Assembly: GCF_049747295.1 (NCBI RefSeq)
Contig: NZ_JBMHJM010000001.1
Coordinates: forward strand, 186,001-250,000
Origin: Afipia sp049747295
GTDB taxonomy: Bacteria > Pseudomonadota > Alphaproteobacteria > Rhizobiales > Xanthobacteraceae
DNA length: 64,000 nucleotides
Direction of reading: 5' to 3'
Shown one piece after another: positions 43,048 to 52,826 of this stretch. Numbering within the stretch: the first letter of the stretch is position 1; each line of letters starts with the position of its first letter. Both the position numbers and the translations under genes were made by a program. Below the pieces are notes generated by a model. The model was not told the DNA's origin. It ran no database searches and saw nothing but the letters and a program-made list of their open reading frames with translations.

Positions 43048-43818
43048 TTATGCAATGAAGAGACGATCGGGATCGAGCATCCGCAACGTTGATAGTTCGT
43101 GCTCGGTCGGCGGCTCGGTGACATTGATCTGATCCTCGAAGATCAGATCGAAACCGGTGTTGTCCTGCACCTGCTCCCGCGTGATACCGGGATTGAGCGC
43201 AAGAACCTTCATCCGGCGAGACGTCTCATCGAATGAAAACACCGCCAACTCGGTGATAACCCGGAACATCCCGCCCTGGGGCAAGCCGCTTTCAGCGCGG
43301 GTCTTGCCGCCGCGGATATATCCCGGGCTGGTGATGAAATCGACTTGATCGACGAAGCGACGCTTCTCGTGCTTCATCGCAACAATCATGTTGGTCAGGC
43401 TGGAAATATCATTGCCGCCGCCGGTGCCCGGAAGCCGCGTCTTCGGGTTGTCGGAATCGCCGATGAAGGACGAATTCAGATTGCCGTATTTATCGATCTG
43501 CGCGCCGCCCATGAAGCCGACATCGACATAGCCGCGCTGAAGCAACAGAAGCACTTCGGCACTGCCGAGCACCATGTTGGCGCGCTTGGTGCAACGCTGG
43601 TCGTTCGTCGAAGGCGGCAGCTTGCCCGGCTCCACGAAAGCGCCGATCACGCCCCCTTCGAACAAAATCGTCAAGCCAGGGCAACGCAGGCGTTGCGCAA
43701 GCGTTGCAGCCAGCAGCGGGATGCCGATGCCGGCGAACACGACCTGCCCTTCCCTCAGCTGCCGCGCGCTGAGGATCGCCAGCATTTCCGACGCGGTGTG
43801 ACGGCTCTGCTCAGTCAT
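43048..43818 (-). CDS. CoA-transferase beta subunit
   Basis: The 256-residue protein belongs to the CoA-transferase family I fold (glutaconate / 3-oxoacid / IpdB-like). It shows VVFAGIGIPLLAATLAQRL, a Glu-containing CPGLTILFEGGVIGAFVEPG that may bear the catalytic Glu, and VDVGFMGGAQIDKYGNLNSS. The end is also typical, with NPGITREQVQDNTGFDLIFE. It starts eight bases inside the alpha-subunit gene. In related systems the pair either transfers CoA or hydrolytically opens a ring CoA ester (IpdAB). The sequence does not decide which applies here. It probably acts on a carboxylic acid made by the F420 enzyme or PLP enzyme. Confidence 0.9.
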   Translation of the reverse strand: MTEQSRHTASEMLAILSARQLREGQVVFAGIGIPLLAATLAQRLRCPGLTILFEGGVIGAFVEPGKLPPSTNDQRCTKRANMVLGSAEVLLLLQRGYVDVGFMGGAQIDKYGNLNSSFIGDSDNPKTRLPGTGGGNDISSLTNMIVAMKHEKRRFVDQVDFITSPGYIRGGKTRAESGLPQGGMFRVITELAVFSFDETSRRMKVLALNPGITREQVQDNTGFDLIFEDQINVTEPPTEHELSTLRMLDPDRLFIA

Positions 43819-44778
43819 CGAAAATGCTCCTGCCTCTGCGGCTCGCCGTCACGACTTCCTCCATGCCGATCATCGACAGGAACTCGTTCCAGTTTTTCGG
43901 TCCGTAGACATAATCGTCGAGATATTTCTTCATGCCGCCGACGGGATCACCGTTCACCTGCTTCACGTAGGCATCGAGGTGATTCATCATCGGTTCGTAA
44001 ACGCCGTAGCATTCATGCGGCGCGGAACCGTAAGGGACCTCTACGACTGCATCGACGCAGAAGAAAGGGATCTTGGTGTGATCGGGGGCACGGCGGATCT
44101 GATCGTTGGAGACGATGCGCTCCGTGGTCAGGATCACGCGGTTGGCGGCCATCGCCAGATCGATATCCATGAACTGAAGACCATCGATCTGCGCATTGCC
44201 GTAAGCGTCGCAGCGCTGCACATGAATCAACGCAACGTCGGGATTGAGCGCCGGCACCAGCAGGATCTTCTCCCCGGTGAAAGGACAATCGATCTCCTTC
44301 GTCTCCGGCCGCTTCTTGCCGACATCCGAGCCCAGCATCGAGCGCATCGGCATGAATGGAACACCCATTGCACCGGCGCGGAAACGCATGCCGACGCCCA
44401 TATGGCTCCATTCGTCGTAACGAGCATGACCACCTTCAATGTGGTGCCGCATCACCTTGGAGAGGCCCCACAGAATGCCCTGAGCAAACCAGCTCGAAAC
44501 AATGTGGTTCGCAGCGCCCGAGCCGAGCAACAGATCGCCATCCGTCGAGATGATGCAGCGCGAGCAGGACAGTTCCTTCTTGCGCGCCCGGATGAGCTGC
44601 CAGATCATCGCCATCGGCGTACGCGACATGGTCGAACCGCCGATACCGACTGTCGCGCCATCGCTGACGAACGAAGCCGCCTCCTCCAGCGTCACCACCT
44701 TCTCGCGCAGGCTCCGGTCGCGCCGCGCCAGATTTTCCCGCAGCGTCTGATAGGGCAGAACCGTACTCTGATCCACGC

Positions 44779-44782
<4 letters not shown>
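43811..44782 (-). CDS. CoA-transferase alpha subunit
   Basis: The protein is 323 residues from the ATG at 44782, which overlaps the PLP-enzyme stop as ATGA; the frame is open further to 44857. It has the alpha-fold CoA-transferase elements LREKVVTLEEAASFVSDGAT and VGIGGSTMSRTPMAMIWQLI, and later LVPALNPDVALIHVQRCDAY followed by GNAQIDG. The latter is a family hallmark. It forms a heterotetramer with the beta subunit in relatives. The C-terminal extension with YVYGPKNWNEFLSMIG resembles the IpdA-like group. The overlap on both sides shows tight coupling within the operon. Confidence 0.9.
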
Positions 44783-46290
<1,508 letters not shown>

Positions 46291-46328
46291 TCGTAAACTT
46301 CTTTCGGCTTCACGTCGTGTTGAAAGAT

Positions 46329-46348
46329 ACTAACATTAGGACGATAGG
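46329..46348 (+). promoter_or_regulatory. Predicted GntR operator upstream of the PLP/CoA-transferase operon
   Basis: TTAGGACGATAG (46336-46347) is identical over 12 bases to the site at 57282-57293 and matches the site at 58389-58401 with one extra T. It lies 46 bases before the PLP-enzyme start, within the 78-base gap after fbiC. Confidence 0.65.
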
Positions 46349-46368
46349 ATGTCGAGCGACGCCCCGCC

Positions 46369-48807
46369 TCATGAGGAGGCAACCATGTGCACATTTTTGT
46401 CGCGCGCGGCTTCTATTGCTCTCGCTGCTGCAGCATCGAACGAGCGTTGCCGCACCACATTATCGGCATCGGAATAGACCGTGGTTCGCTGTCGGGGTGT
46501 TCGGCCGCTCGATAGGATGATCCGTTCCATCTCCTGCGGCGTCATTTCCTGCCCATGGGATGCACCCGCGGAGCGCGAGATGCTCTCATCCATCAGTGTT
46601 CCGCCAAGATCGTTGACGCCGGCGGACAGGCACTGACGCACGCCTTCTGCGCCGAGCTTGACCCACGAAGCCTGAATGTTCGGGATCAGGGAATGGAGCG
46701 CCAATCGTGCGACCGCATGCATCAGGATCGCCTCACGGAATGTCGGCCCCGGACGCGCCCTGCCCTTGAGATAGATCGGGGCTTCCATGTGAACGAACGG
46801 AAGCGGCACGAATTCAGTGAAGCCGCCAGTGTCCGCCTGGAGATTGCGGATGCGCAGCAAATGCCGTGCCCAGTGCTGATAGCCCTCGATGTGTCCGAAC
46901 ATGATCGTAGCAGTGGAGCGGAAGCCGACCAAGTGCGCCGCGCGCATCACATCGAGCCACTGCTGCGTGCGGATCTTGTCCGCACACAGAACCACGCGAA
47001 CCTCGTCGTCGAGAATTTCTGCCGCCGTGCCCGGCAGCGTGCCAAGACCTGCAGCTTTCAGTTCGCGCAGAAACTCGATGACCGGAATTCCGAGCGTCTG
47101 CGCGCCCTGATGAATCTCCAGCGGCGAGAACGCATGCATGTGCATTTGCGGCACGGCGCCTTTCACGGTGCGGCAGATATCGAGATACTTCTGCCCCGTG
47201 TACGACGGATGAATTCCGCCTTGCATGCAGACCTCGGAAGCGCCCCGCTCCCACGCCTCAACCACACGGCCAGCGACCTCCTGCATGTCGAGATCGTAAG
47301 GACGCCCACGCAGGTTCTCGCTCATCTTGCCCTTCGAGAATGCGCAGAACTGGCACTTGAAGGAGCAGATGTTCGTATAGTTGATGTTGCGCGTCACGAC
47401 GTAGCTCACCACATCGCCGTTCACATCGCGCCGCAGCTCGTCGGCGGCACGGCAGATCGCCGAAAAATCATCACCGCGGGCACGGAACAGGTTGACGATC
47501 TCTCCCTCGCCCAGCGCCTCACCGCGCTGTGCCTTGGCAAGGACGCGCCCCAGATTGTCGGACGGCGTGACAGAGGGCGCCTTCGCAATCCAGTCCAGTT
47601 CACGCGCGGGCAATTGGCCGACATGCCCCGGGCACCAGTCATCGACGCGCGGCATGCCATCGCCGTCGATGCGGTTGAGCACCGCCGTGCGCAGTCCCTG
47701 ATCAACCCAGCGATTGGTGTCGCGCGCAAACGCCGGATAGATCGCCAGACGTTCCACCAGATCCATGCCGGCAGCCTTGGTTGCCGCTTCAAGCACGCGC
47801 AGATGCGGCCATGGCGCCTCGGGATTCACGTGGTCCGGGGTCACCGGCGACACGCCACCCCAATCGCTGATGCCCGCAGCGACCAGCCGACCGAGCGCGC
47901 CAGGGCTCAGGTTAGGCGGTGCTTGAATATTCATCTGCGGTTCGAAAATCAGGCGCGCGATCGCAATCGTCCAGAGATGATCGTCGACATCGGGCGACGC
48001 CGCATCTTCCATCCGCGTGCCCACCTTGGGGCGGAAATTTTGGACGATGATTTCCTGAATGTGCCCGTGCTGATCGTTGAGATCACGCAGCGCGAACAGT
48101 GAATCAATCCGTTCCTGTCGTGTCTCGCCGATTCCGATCAGAATGCCCGATGTGAACGGAATCTGACGCTCGCCGGCGAGCTTCATGGTTTCAAGCCGGG
48201 CCGCGGGCACCTTGTCCGGCGAACCGTGATGCGCACCGCCCTTTTCACAAAGCCGGTCCGAGACACTTTCCAGCATGATCCCTTGCGAGACCGAGACCTT
48301 GCGCAAGGCATCGAGGTCGTCGCCCGTCATCAGGCCGGGATTGATGTGCGGCATAAGTCCTGTTGCGCGGAACACCGCGCCCGCGGCTTCAGCGACATAA
48401 GACAGCGTCGTCGCATGTCCCAGCCGATCGAGTTCTTCGCGCGCGACGCGATACCGCAGCTCCGGCTTGTCGCCGAGGGTGAACAACGCCTCTTTGCATC
48501 CGGCCTTCTTGCCGGCCTCCGCGATCGCAATCATCTGATCGATCGACAGGAATGGTTTCTCGCCTGCCCGCGGCGCGTGAGCGAACGTGCAATAGTGACA
48601 AACGTCACGACAAAGCTGCGTCAGCGGAATGAAGACCTTGCGCGAGTAAGACACCTGCCGGCCGTGGGCAGTGTCACGCCGTGCAGCCGCAGCACTGAGC
48701 AGATCATCGAGACGTCCAGCATCAACAAGGCGCACGGCCTCTTCGCGCGTCAGCCTGCGGTCGTGCGAAAAATTGTGCAAAAGAGAATTCAAGTTCATCT
48801 CAGACAT
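46369..48807 (-). CDS. fbiC: FO synthase, fused CofG-CofH (FbiC)
   Basis: FO synthase makes the deazaflavin chromophore of F420 from tyrosine and a pyrimidine intermediate. The 812-residue protein has two radical-SAM domains. The N-terminal CofG-like domain has CRDVCHYCTF (C-x3-C-x2-C, near residue 65). The C-terminal CofH-like domain starts after about residue 450 and has CSFKCQFCAF. The start is the ATG at 48807 (MSEMNLNSLLHNF), overlapping cofC by eight bases; the open frame to 49023 runs inside cofC. Fused FbiC is typical of actinobacteria and also occurs in F420-making alphaproteobacteria. It is the last gene of the F420 run. Confidence 0.95.
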   Translation of the reverse strand: MSEMNLNSLLHNFSHDRRLTREEAVRLVDAGRLDDLLSAAAARRDTAHGRQVSYSRKVFIPLTQLCRDVCHYCTFAHAPRAGEKPFLSIDQMIAIAEAGKKAGCKEALFTLGDKPELRYRVAREELDRLGHATTLSYVAEAAGAVFRATGLMPHINPGLMTGDDLDALRKVSVSQGIMLESVSDRLCEKGGAHHGSPDKVPAARLETMKLAGERQIPFTSGILIGIGETRQERIDSLFALRDLNDQHGHIQEIIVQNFRPKVGTRMEDAASPDVDDHLWTIAIARLIFEPQMNIQAPPNLSPGALGRLVAAGISDWGGVSPVTPDHVNPEAPWPHLRVLEAATKAAGMDLVERLAIYPAFARDTNRWVDQGLRTAVLNRIDGDGMPRVDDWCPGHVGQLPARELDWIAKAPSVTPSDNLGRVLAKAQRGEALGEGEIVNLFRARGDDFSAICRAADELRRDVNGDVVSYVVTRNINYTNICSFKCQFCAFSKGKMSENLRGRPYDLDMQEVAGRVVEAWERGASEVCMQGGIHPSYTGQKYLDICRTVKGAVPQMHMHAFSPLEIHQGAQTLGIPVIEFLRELKAAGLGTLPGTAAEILDDEVRVVLCADKIRTQQWLDVMRAAHLVGFRSTATIMFGHIEGYQHWARHLLRIRNLQADTGGFTEFVPLPFVHMEAPIYLKGRARPGPTFREAILMHAVARLALHSLIPNIQASWVKLGAEGVRQCLSAGVNDLGGTLMDESISRSAGASHGQEMTPQEMERIILSSGRTPRQRTTVYSDADNVVRQRSFDAAAARAIEAARDKNVHMVASS

Positions 48808-49501
48808 GCCTCTCGGACGCCGGAAGAGCAGCGGCACGGAGCCGTTCTGCGATGTTGAATTCAACCAGCAGCGCGGCCGTGAGCGAAAATTTCTTGATAC
48901 CCGTCCACGGCAGCAGATCGTCCGGACAATCGATATCCCGGCCCAGGCCCTCATTGCGGACGATGCCACAATCGATACCGCTGGCCTGTGCCAGCGCCTG
49001 ATGCCGGGCGAAGCTGTCGTCACCGAAACTTGGAACGATCAAATCGGGGGAGCGCATCGCAATCGCATTGGTGCCCCCGTCGGAGAACGCAGGTGCCAGT
49101 ACTACCGGATGGCGATCGAGCTCGCCGATCACATCCCGAAGATCGCGGGCTGTGGCGAAAGGAACGTCGGCCGGAATGACCAGTGCGGTGGACGAGTCAT
49201 CGAGCGTCTTGAGGCCCTGCTGGACGGCAGCATTGATACCCGCCTCCATGACATCGGTGACCACGCGCGCCTCGAACAGCGTTGCAAGGTTCGCCACCAT
49301 GGGATCACCGGTCACCACGATGGTCCCTGCAATCTCCGGGATCGCGCAGAGCGTGGTGAGAACTTCATGCAGCATGGTGCGGGCGAGCTTGACGCGTTCG
49401 TTGCGCGACAAGACGTCAGCAAGCCGTTGCTTGGCTCGGCTCAAGCGTTTGACCGGCACGATAGCCCAGACATGACCGGAGGTTTCTGCTGCGATCTGCA
49501 T
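48800..49501 (-). CDS. cofC: F420 pathway nucleotidyltransferase CofC
   Basis: CofC activates a three-carbon phospho-acid (2-phospholactate, phosphoenolpyruvate or 3-phosphoglycerate, depending on organism) with GTP, ready for CofD. The 233-residue protein starts at the ATG at 49501 (MQIAAETSGHVWAIVPVKR) and shows VPVKRLSRAKQRLADVLS. It also has the sugar-nucleotide-transferase-like LVIPADVPFATARDL and APAFSDGGTNAIAM. The ATG overlaps the cofD stop by one base (TGATG). The residue pattern that would decide the phospho-acid cannot be read with certainty, so the side chain of F420 made here is open. Confidence 0.9.
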   Translation of the reverse strand: MQIAAETSGHVWAIVPVKRLSRAKQRLADVLSRNERVKLARTMLHEVLTTLCAIPEIAGTIVVTGDPMVANLATLFEARVVTDVMEAGINAAVQQGLKTLDDSSTALVIPADVPFATARDLRDVIGELDRHPVVLAPAFSDGGTNAIAMRSPDLIVPSFGDDSFARHQALAQASGIDCGIVRNEGLGRDIDCPDDLLPWTGIKKFSLTAALLVEFNIAERLRAAALPASERHV

Positions 49502-50481
49502 CACGCGGCGCTCTCTCCCTTCCGAACAATGGACAATTGAGCTGCGAATTTCAGGCATTCGGCAGCGAGTCGATCCCGATCCTCAAAGCTCCGCATCCAG
49601 GTCGAGGCGACATGCACCGGCATCTCGATTTTATCCGCCTCTTCGCGATCCGTCTCGTCGATGATCAGCCCACTCAGAAACGGATAGTGCCGGGCGATTG
49701 TCACCGAGTCCGCCGGCAAACCAAGCTCCGCCATGATCTTCGCCGTCGGTCCCTTGACCGCCTGCCCGCCGATCAACGGCGAAACTGCAACGATCGGCGC
49801 TTTCACGGCATCGAGCGCCTTGCGGATGTCCGCGACAGCGAGAATGGGGTCCACACTCAGATAAGGGTTTGACGGGCAAATAATCACGGCCGCGAGATCG
49901 GGATGTCGCAGCGCCGACAACACCTGCTGCGTTGCAACGGCCCTCTCTGCGCCCTTGAACTCAAGCCGTTGGACGACTGGGGCGCATTGCAAGCCAACGA
50001 AATAACGCTGGAACGGCAACGGACCATCCGCAGTCATCACCATCGTCTCAACGCGATCATCGGACATGGGAAGAAGCGTCGCAGCGATGCCGAGACGACG
50101 CGCCATTGCGGTCGTGAACTCTGTCAGCGTGGTTCCACCGCGCAGCGCCTGTGTCCGCTCTACATGCATGGCAAGATCGCGATCGCCCAGCCGGAACCAG
50201 GTTTCGCCGCCGAGATCGCCGAGCGACGCCATGAAATTCCAGGTCTCATCGGCGCGGCCCCAGCCGCGCTCAACATCGCTGAGGCCGCCCAGCGTGTAGA
50301 CGACCGTGTCGATATCAGGCGACACATGCAGACCGAGATGCTCGAAGTCGTCGCCCGTATTGACGATTATTGTGAGGTCCGCGCCGATCAGGCGATTGAG
50401 GCCAAGCGCCAGCTTGGCGCCGCCGACTCCGCCACACAGCGCCACAACAGGCTTGCCTTTGAATGCGCTTGCGGTGCTCAT
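49501..50481 (-). CDS. cofD: 2-phospho-L-lactate transferase CofD
   Basis: CofD joins the activated phospho-acid to FO, giving F420-0. The 326-residue protein has ALCGGVGGAKLALGLNRL at the start, the family's Gly-rich loop, followed by IVNTGDDFEHLGLHVSPDID. The second half has CPSNPYLSVDPILAV, VAVSPLIGGQAVKGPTAKIM and the C-terminal MRSFEDRDRLAAECL. It overlaps cofE by four bases (ATGA) and cofC by one, so translation is coupled. Length and motifs are complete. Confidence 0.95.
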   Translation of the reverse strand: MSTASAFKGKPVVALCGGVGGAKLALGLNRLIGADLTIIVNTGDDFEHLGLHVSPDIDTVVYTLGGLSDVERGWGRADETWNFMASLGDLGGETWFRLGDRDLAMHVERTQALRGGTTLTEFTTAMARRLGIAATLLPMSDDRVETMVMTADGPLPFQRYFVGLQCAPVVQRLEFKGAERAVATQQVLSALRHPDLAAVIICPSNPYLSVDPILAVADIRKALDAVKAPIVAVSPLIGGQAVKGPTAKIMAELGLPADSVTIARHYPFLSGLIIDETDREEADKIEMPVHVASTWMRSFEDRDRLAAECLKFAAQLSIVRKGESAA

Positions 50482-51245
50482 CGGAACATATCCCGTTCGC
50501 GCGGGCGGATCAGAGCCGACGCCGGCCGCGATGCCGCAGAAAACGACAATCCCCGGACCACGACCACCGGCAACCCTTCCGCGGCCTGCCCCATGAGTAA
50601 TGATGCGCCCGCGGCAATTTCATCGGCCACCGCGATCTCGGTCACCTGCATCGGTCGGCCGAACATATCCGGCGCGCCGATCATATCCAGCAGCGATGGT
50701 AAGCCTGCGACGCCGAGCGCAACACCGGTGACACCATTGCGCCATGGCCGCCCGAAGCTGTCATTGATGATCACGCCGACATCGGCGCCGAACGTCGCGT
50801 CAAGCTTCGCTTTCAGCGCCGCGGCAGAACCATCCGGATCCTTCGGCAACAGCAAAACCCGTTCTTCACCTTCGGTATGCTGGATATTCGACTGATCAAT
50901 GCCGGCATTGGCCATCACATATCCCAGCCGATGCGCCACGATCATGATGTTCGGCCGGTGGCGCACAACCTCATCGGACTCGGACAGTACAACCTCGATG
51001 AAGCGCGGGTCCTTACCGATGTCCTTGGCAAGCGCGTGCGCCTTCTCCGATGGAACGACGCGCTTCAACTCGACGTAGCGATCTTCGGATTTTGAAACGA
51101 TCTTCTGCGCGATGACGACGATGTCCCCTGTCGTCAACGCAAATTGGGCGGCCTTGAGAGCATCTCCGATCACCGTGGCAAGATCGTCGCCCGGCTTGAT
51201 CAACGGAATGCCGGGTACGGCAAAATATGTGACGCTCTTCGCCAT
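50478..51245 (-). CDS. cofE: F420-0:gamma-glutamyl ligase CofE
   Basis: CofE adds gamma-linked glutamates to F420-0 using GTP. The 255-residue protein is the stand-alone form, with VTYFAVPGIPLIKPGDDLAT at the start, VVIAQKIVSKSEDR, and the substrate loop VGVIINDSFGRPWRNGVTGV. The latter is typical of the family. The extra FMN-reductase domain found in actinobacterial FbiB is absent. It lies 13 bases after npdG and overlaps cofD by four bases. Its last residues are rich in Arg. Confidence 0.95.
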   Translation of the reverse strand: MAKSVTYFAVPGIPLIKPGDDLATVIGDALKAAQFALTTGDIVVIAQKIVSKSEDRYVELKRVVPSEKAHALAKDIGKDPRFIEVVLSESDEVVRHRPNIMIVAHRLGYVMANAGIDQSNIQHTEGEERVLLLPKDPDGSAAALKAKLDATFGADVGVIINDSFGRPWRNGVTGVALGVAGLPSLLDMIGAPDMFGRPMQVTEIAVADEIAAGASLLMGQAAEGLPVVVVRGLSFSAASRPASALIRPRERDMFR

Positions 51246-51257
51246 CGCGAGTGCCGT

Positions 51258-51914
51258 TTACGGAGCAGGCGCAGGAAGTCCGGTGATGCGGATGCCCGCG
51301 CCCGGAACTTTGTAGCGACGGTTGATCCCAATCAGAACCGACGTCAGAGCTTCCGCCGCAGCCGAGTTGGCAAGGACGCCGCCATCGATGCCGCTGGTCG
51401 CAACTTCGCCCGCCAGCGTAATCACGAGATCACGGGCTTCCTTGTCATTGCCGAACACCAGCACGTCACAGTCCGCGCGGCCGCCCGCATGCAGCTTCGT
51501 TGCGCCGACGTTGTGAAAGGCTGAGACAACCTTGACGCCGTCGCCGAGCAGCTTCTGGGCAATCTGTGCCGCAGATCCTTCCGGCGGCAGTTGCACAACC
51601 GAGACTTTCGGCGGCACCAGCGGCACCGCCGCGTCGACCACGATCTTGCCTTGAACCGCATCCTTCACTTCAAGAAGCGTAGCCTCATGGCTGCCGAACG
51701 GCACCGCGAGAACCACAATGTCGGCGGCCTTTGCAGCACCGACATTGTCATCACCCCGCGCGTTGCCGCCCAGTTCCTTGGCAAACGCCTGCGCCTTCTC
51801 GGCGGAGCGCGACCCGATCACGATGGAATAGCCGGCGGCGATCCATCGCTTCGCGAGACCTGAACCCAGGTCGCCGGTGCCTCCCAAAACAGCAATACTT
51901 GGCTTTGCGCTCAT
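51258..51914 (-). CDS. npdG: NADPH-dependent F420 reductase
   Basis: The enzyme moves hydride between NADPH and F420 and would supply F420H2 for the LLM-class oxidoreductase. The 218-residue protein starts with SIAVLGGTGDLGSGLAKRWI, a Rossmann loop, followed by VIGSRSAEKAQAFAKELGG, whose Ser-Arg bind the 2'-phosphate of NADP. VVSAFHNVGATKLHAG is a family hallmark. It lies 36 bases after the pxpA stop and 13 bases before cofE. Its place among the F420 genes supports the assignment strongly. Confidence 0.92.
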   Translation of the reverse strand: MSAKPSIAVLGGTGDLGSGLAKRWIAAGYSIVIGSRSAEKAQAFAKELGGNARGDDNVGAAKAADIVVLAVPFGSHEATLLEVKDAVQGKIVVDAAVPLVPPKVSVVQLPPEGSAAQIAQKLLGDGVKVVSAFHNVGATKLHAGGRADCDVLVFGNDKEARDLVITLAGEVATSGIDGGVLANSAAAEALTSVLIGINRRYKVPGAGIRITGLPAPAP

Positions 51915-51950
51915 ATGACCGGCCTTCCCTGGATCAGTTTTTGGATGATG

Positions 51951-52727
51951 TCAGTCGAGCGACATCTCAGGCAGCGTCACCAGCTTGACCCCTGCCTTCT
52001 CCAGCCCTTCGCGAACGGTCTTCGCCAGCGCCACGGCGGTCGGCTCATCACCGTGAACGCACAGCGAGTGCACCTTGCACGGGATCTTCTTGCCGTTGCG
52101 CGACGTGATGGTGTTGTTCACCACCATGTCGATGACCTGCTTGGTTGCCGCGGCGGGATCATGCAGCACCGAGCCCGGAATCTTGCGTGATGTCAGGTTG
52201 CCGTCGTCTTCGTACTGACGATCGCAGAAGCCTTCCAGCGCGACCGGCAAGCCGAGTTCGCGGCCGGCTTTCTCCATTTCAGAGCCGGCAAGCGCCACAT
52301 AAATGATCTTGGGATCGACCGTCTTGATCGCCCGCCCGATGGCCAAGGCGTATTCCTTGTTCTCGGCTGCCATGTTGTTCAGCGCACCGTGCGGCTTGAG
52401 ATGGGTCACCTTGACATCGGAGTAAGTCGCCAACGCCTGTAACGCGCCGATCTGGTAGGCGATCATGTATTCGAGATCTTCGGGCTTCATATCGATGCGG
52501 CGGCGGCCGAAGCCCCAGAGATCGTTAAAGCCGGGGTGCACACCGACCGTGACGCCCTCCCGCTTCGCATCGGCGATGACCTTGCGCATCGTCAGCGGAT
52601 CGCCGGCATGGAAGCCGCACGCGATGTTCGCTGAACCGATAATCTTCAGAATGCCGTTGTCGTCGCCGATCTTGTAGGCGCCGAAACCCTCTGCCATGTC
52701 TGCGTTGAGATTGATCTTGATCGTCAT
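51951..52727 (-). CDS. pxpA: 5-oxoprolinase subunit A-like (LamB/YcsF family)
   Basis: PxpA is the substrate-binding subunit of the ATP-dependent 5-oxoprolinase PxpABC, which opens the lactam of pyroglutamate to give glutamate. The 258-residue protein opens with IKINLNADMAEGFGAYKIGD and has ANIACGFHAGDPLTMRKVIA, then VTHLKPHGALNNMA and the ending HSLCVHGDEPTAVALAKTVR. These are the conserved His/Asp sites of the family. Its partners PxpB and PxpC are encoded 5.7 kb away on the other strand. A lactam or cyclic imide other than pyroglutamate is possible as substrate. It heads the F420 run, with npdG starting 36 bases after its stop. Confidence 0.92.
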   Translation of the reverse strand: MTIKINLNADMAEGFGAYKIGDDNGILKIIGSANIACGFHAGDPLTMRKVIADAKREGVTVGVHPGFNDLWGFGRRRIDMKPEDLEYMIAYQIGALQALATYSDVKVTHLKPHGALNNMAAENKEYALAIGRAIKTVDPKIIYVALAGSEMEKAGRELGLPVALEGFCDRQYEDDGNLTSRKIPGSVLHDPAAATKQVIDMVVNNTITSRNGKKIPCKVHSLCVHGDEPTAVALAKTVREGLEKAGVKLVTLPEMSLD

Positions 52728-52787
52728 TGCTCGCTCCGGATTGCCACGACTGGCAAAAAGTCATCTATCACAGGCCTAAACGAGGAT

Positions 52788-52817
52788 AAGGTACTATCTT
52801 TAGGAAGACAATACCTT
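52788..52817. promoter_or_regulatory. Weak operator-like palindrome upstream of pxpA and the F420 genes
   Basis: AAGGTA (52788-52793) and TACCTT (52812-52817) are the ends of an imperfect inverted repeat whose middle holds CTTTAGGAAGAC. TTAGGA and the GGTA ends recall the TTAGG(T)ACGATAG sites, but the match is partial. It lies 60 bases before the pxpA start, in the 99-base gap after the Cox-type 2Fe-2S gene. Confidence 0.45.
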
Positions 52818-52826
52818 TACCCTTAC

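Noticed and set aside
46555..48102. A 515-codon open frame on the plus strand inside fbiC
   Set aside because: It is antisense to fbiC, whose radical-SAM motifs are clear. High-GC codon bias makes such frames common.
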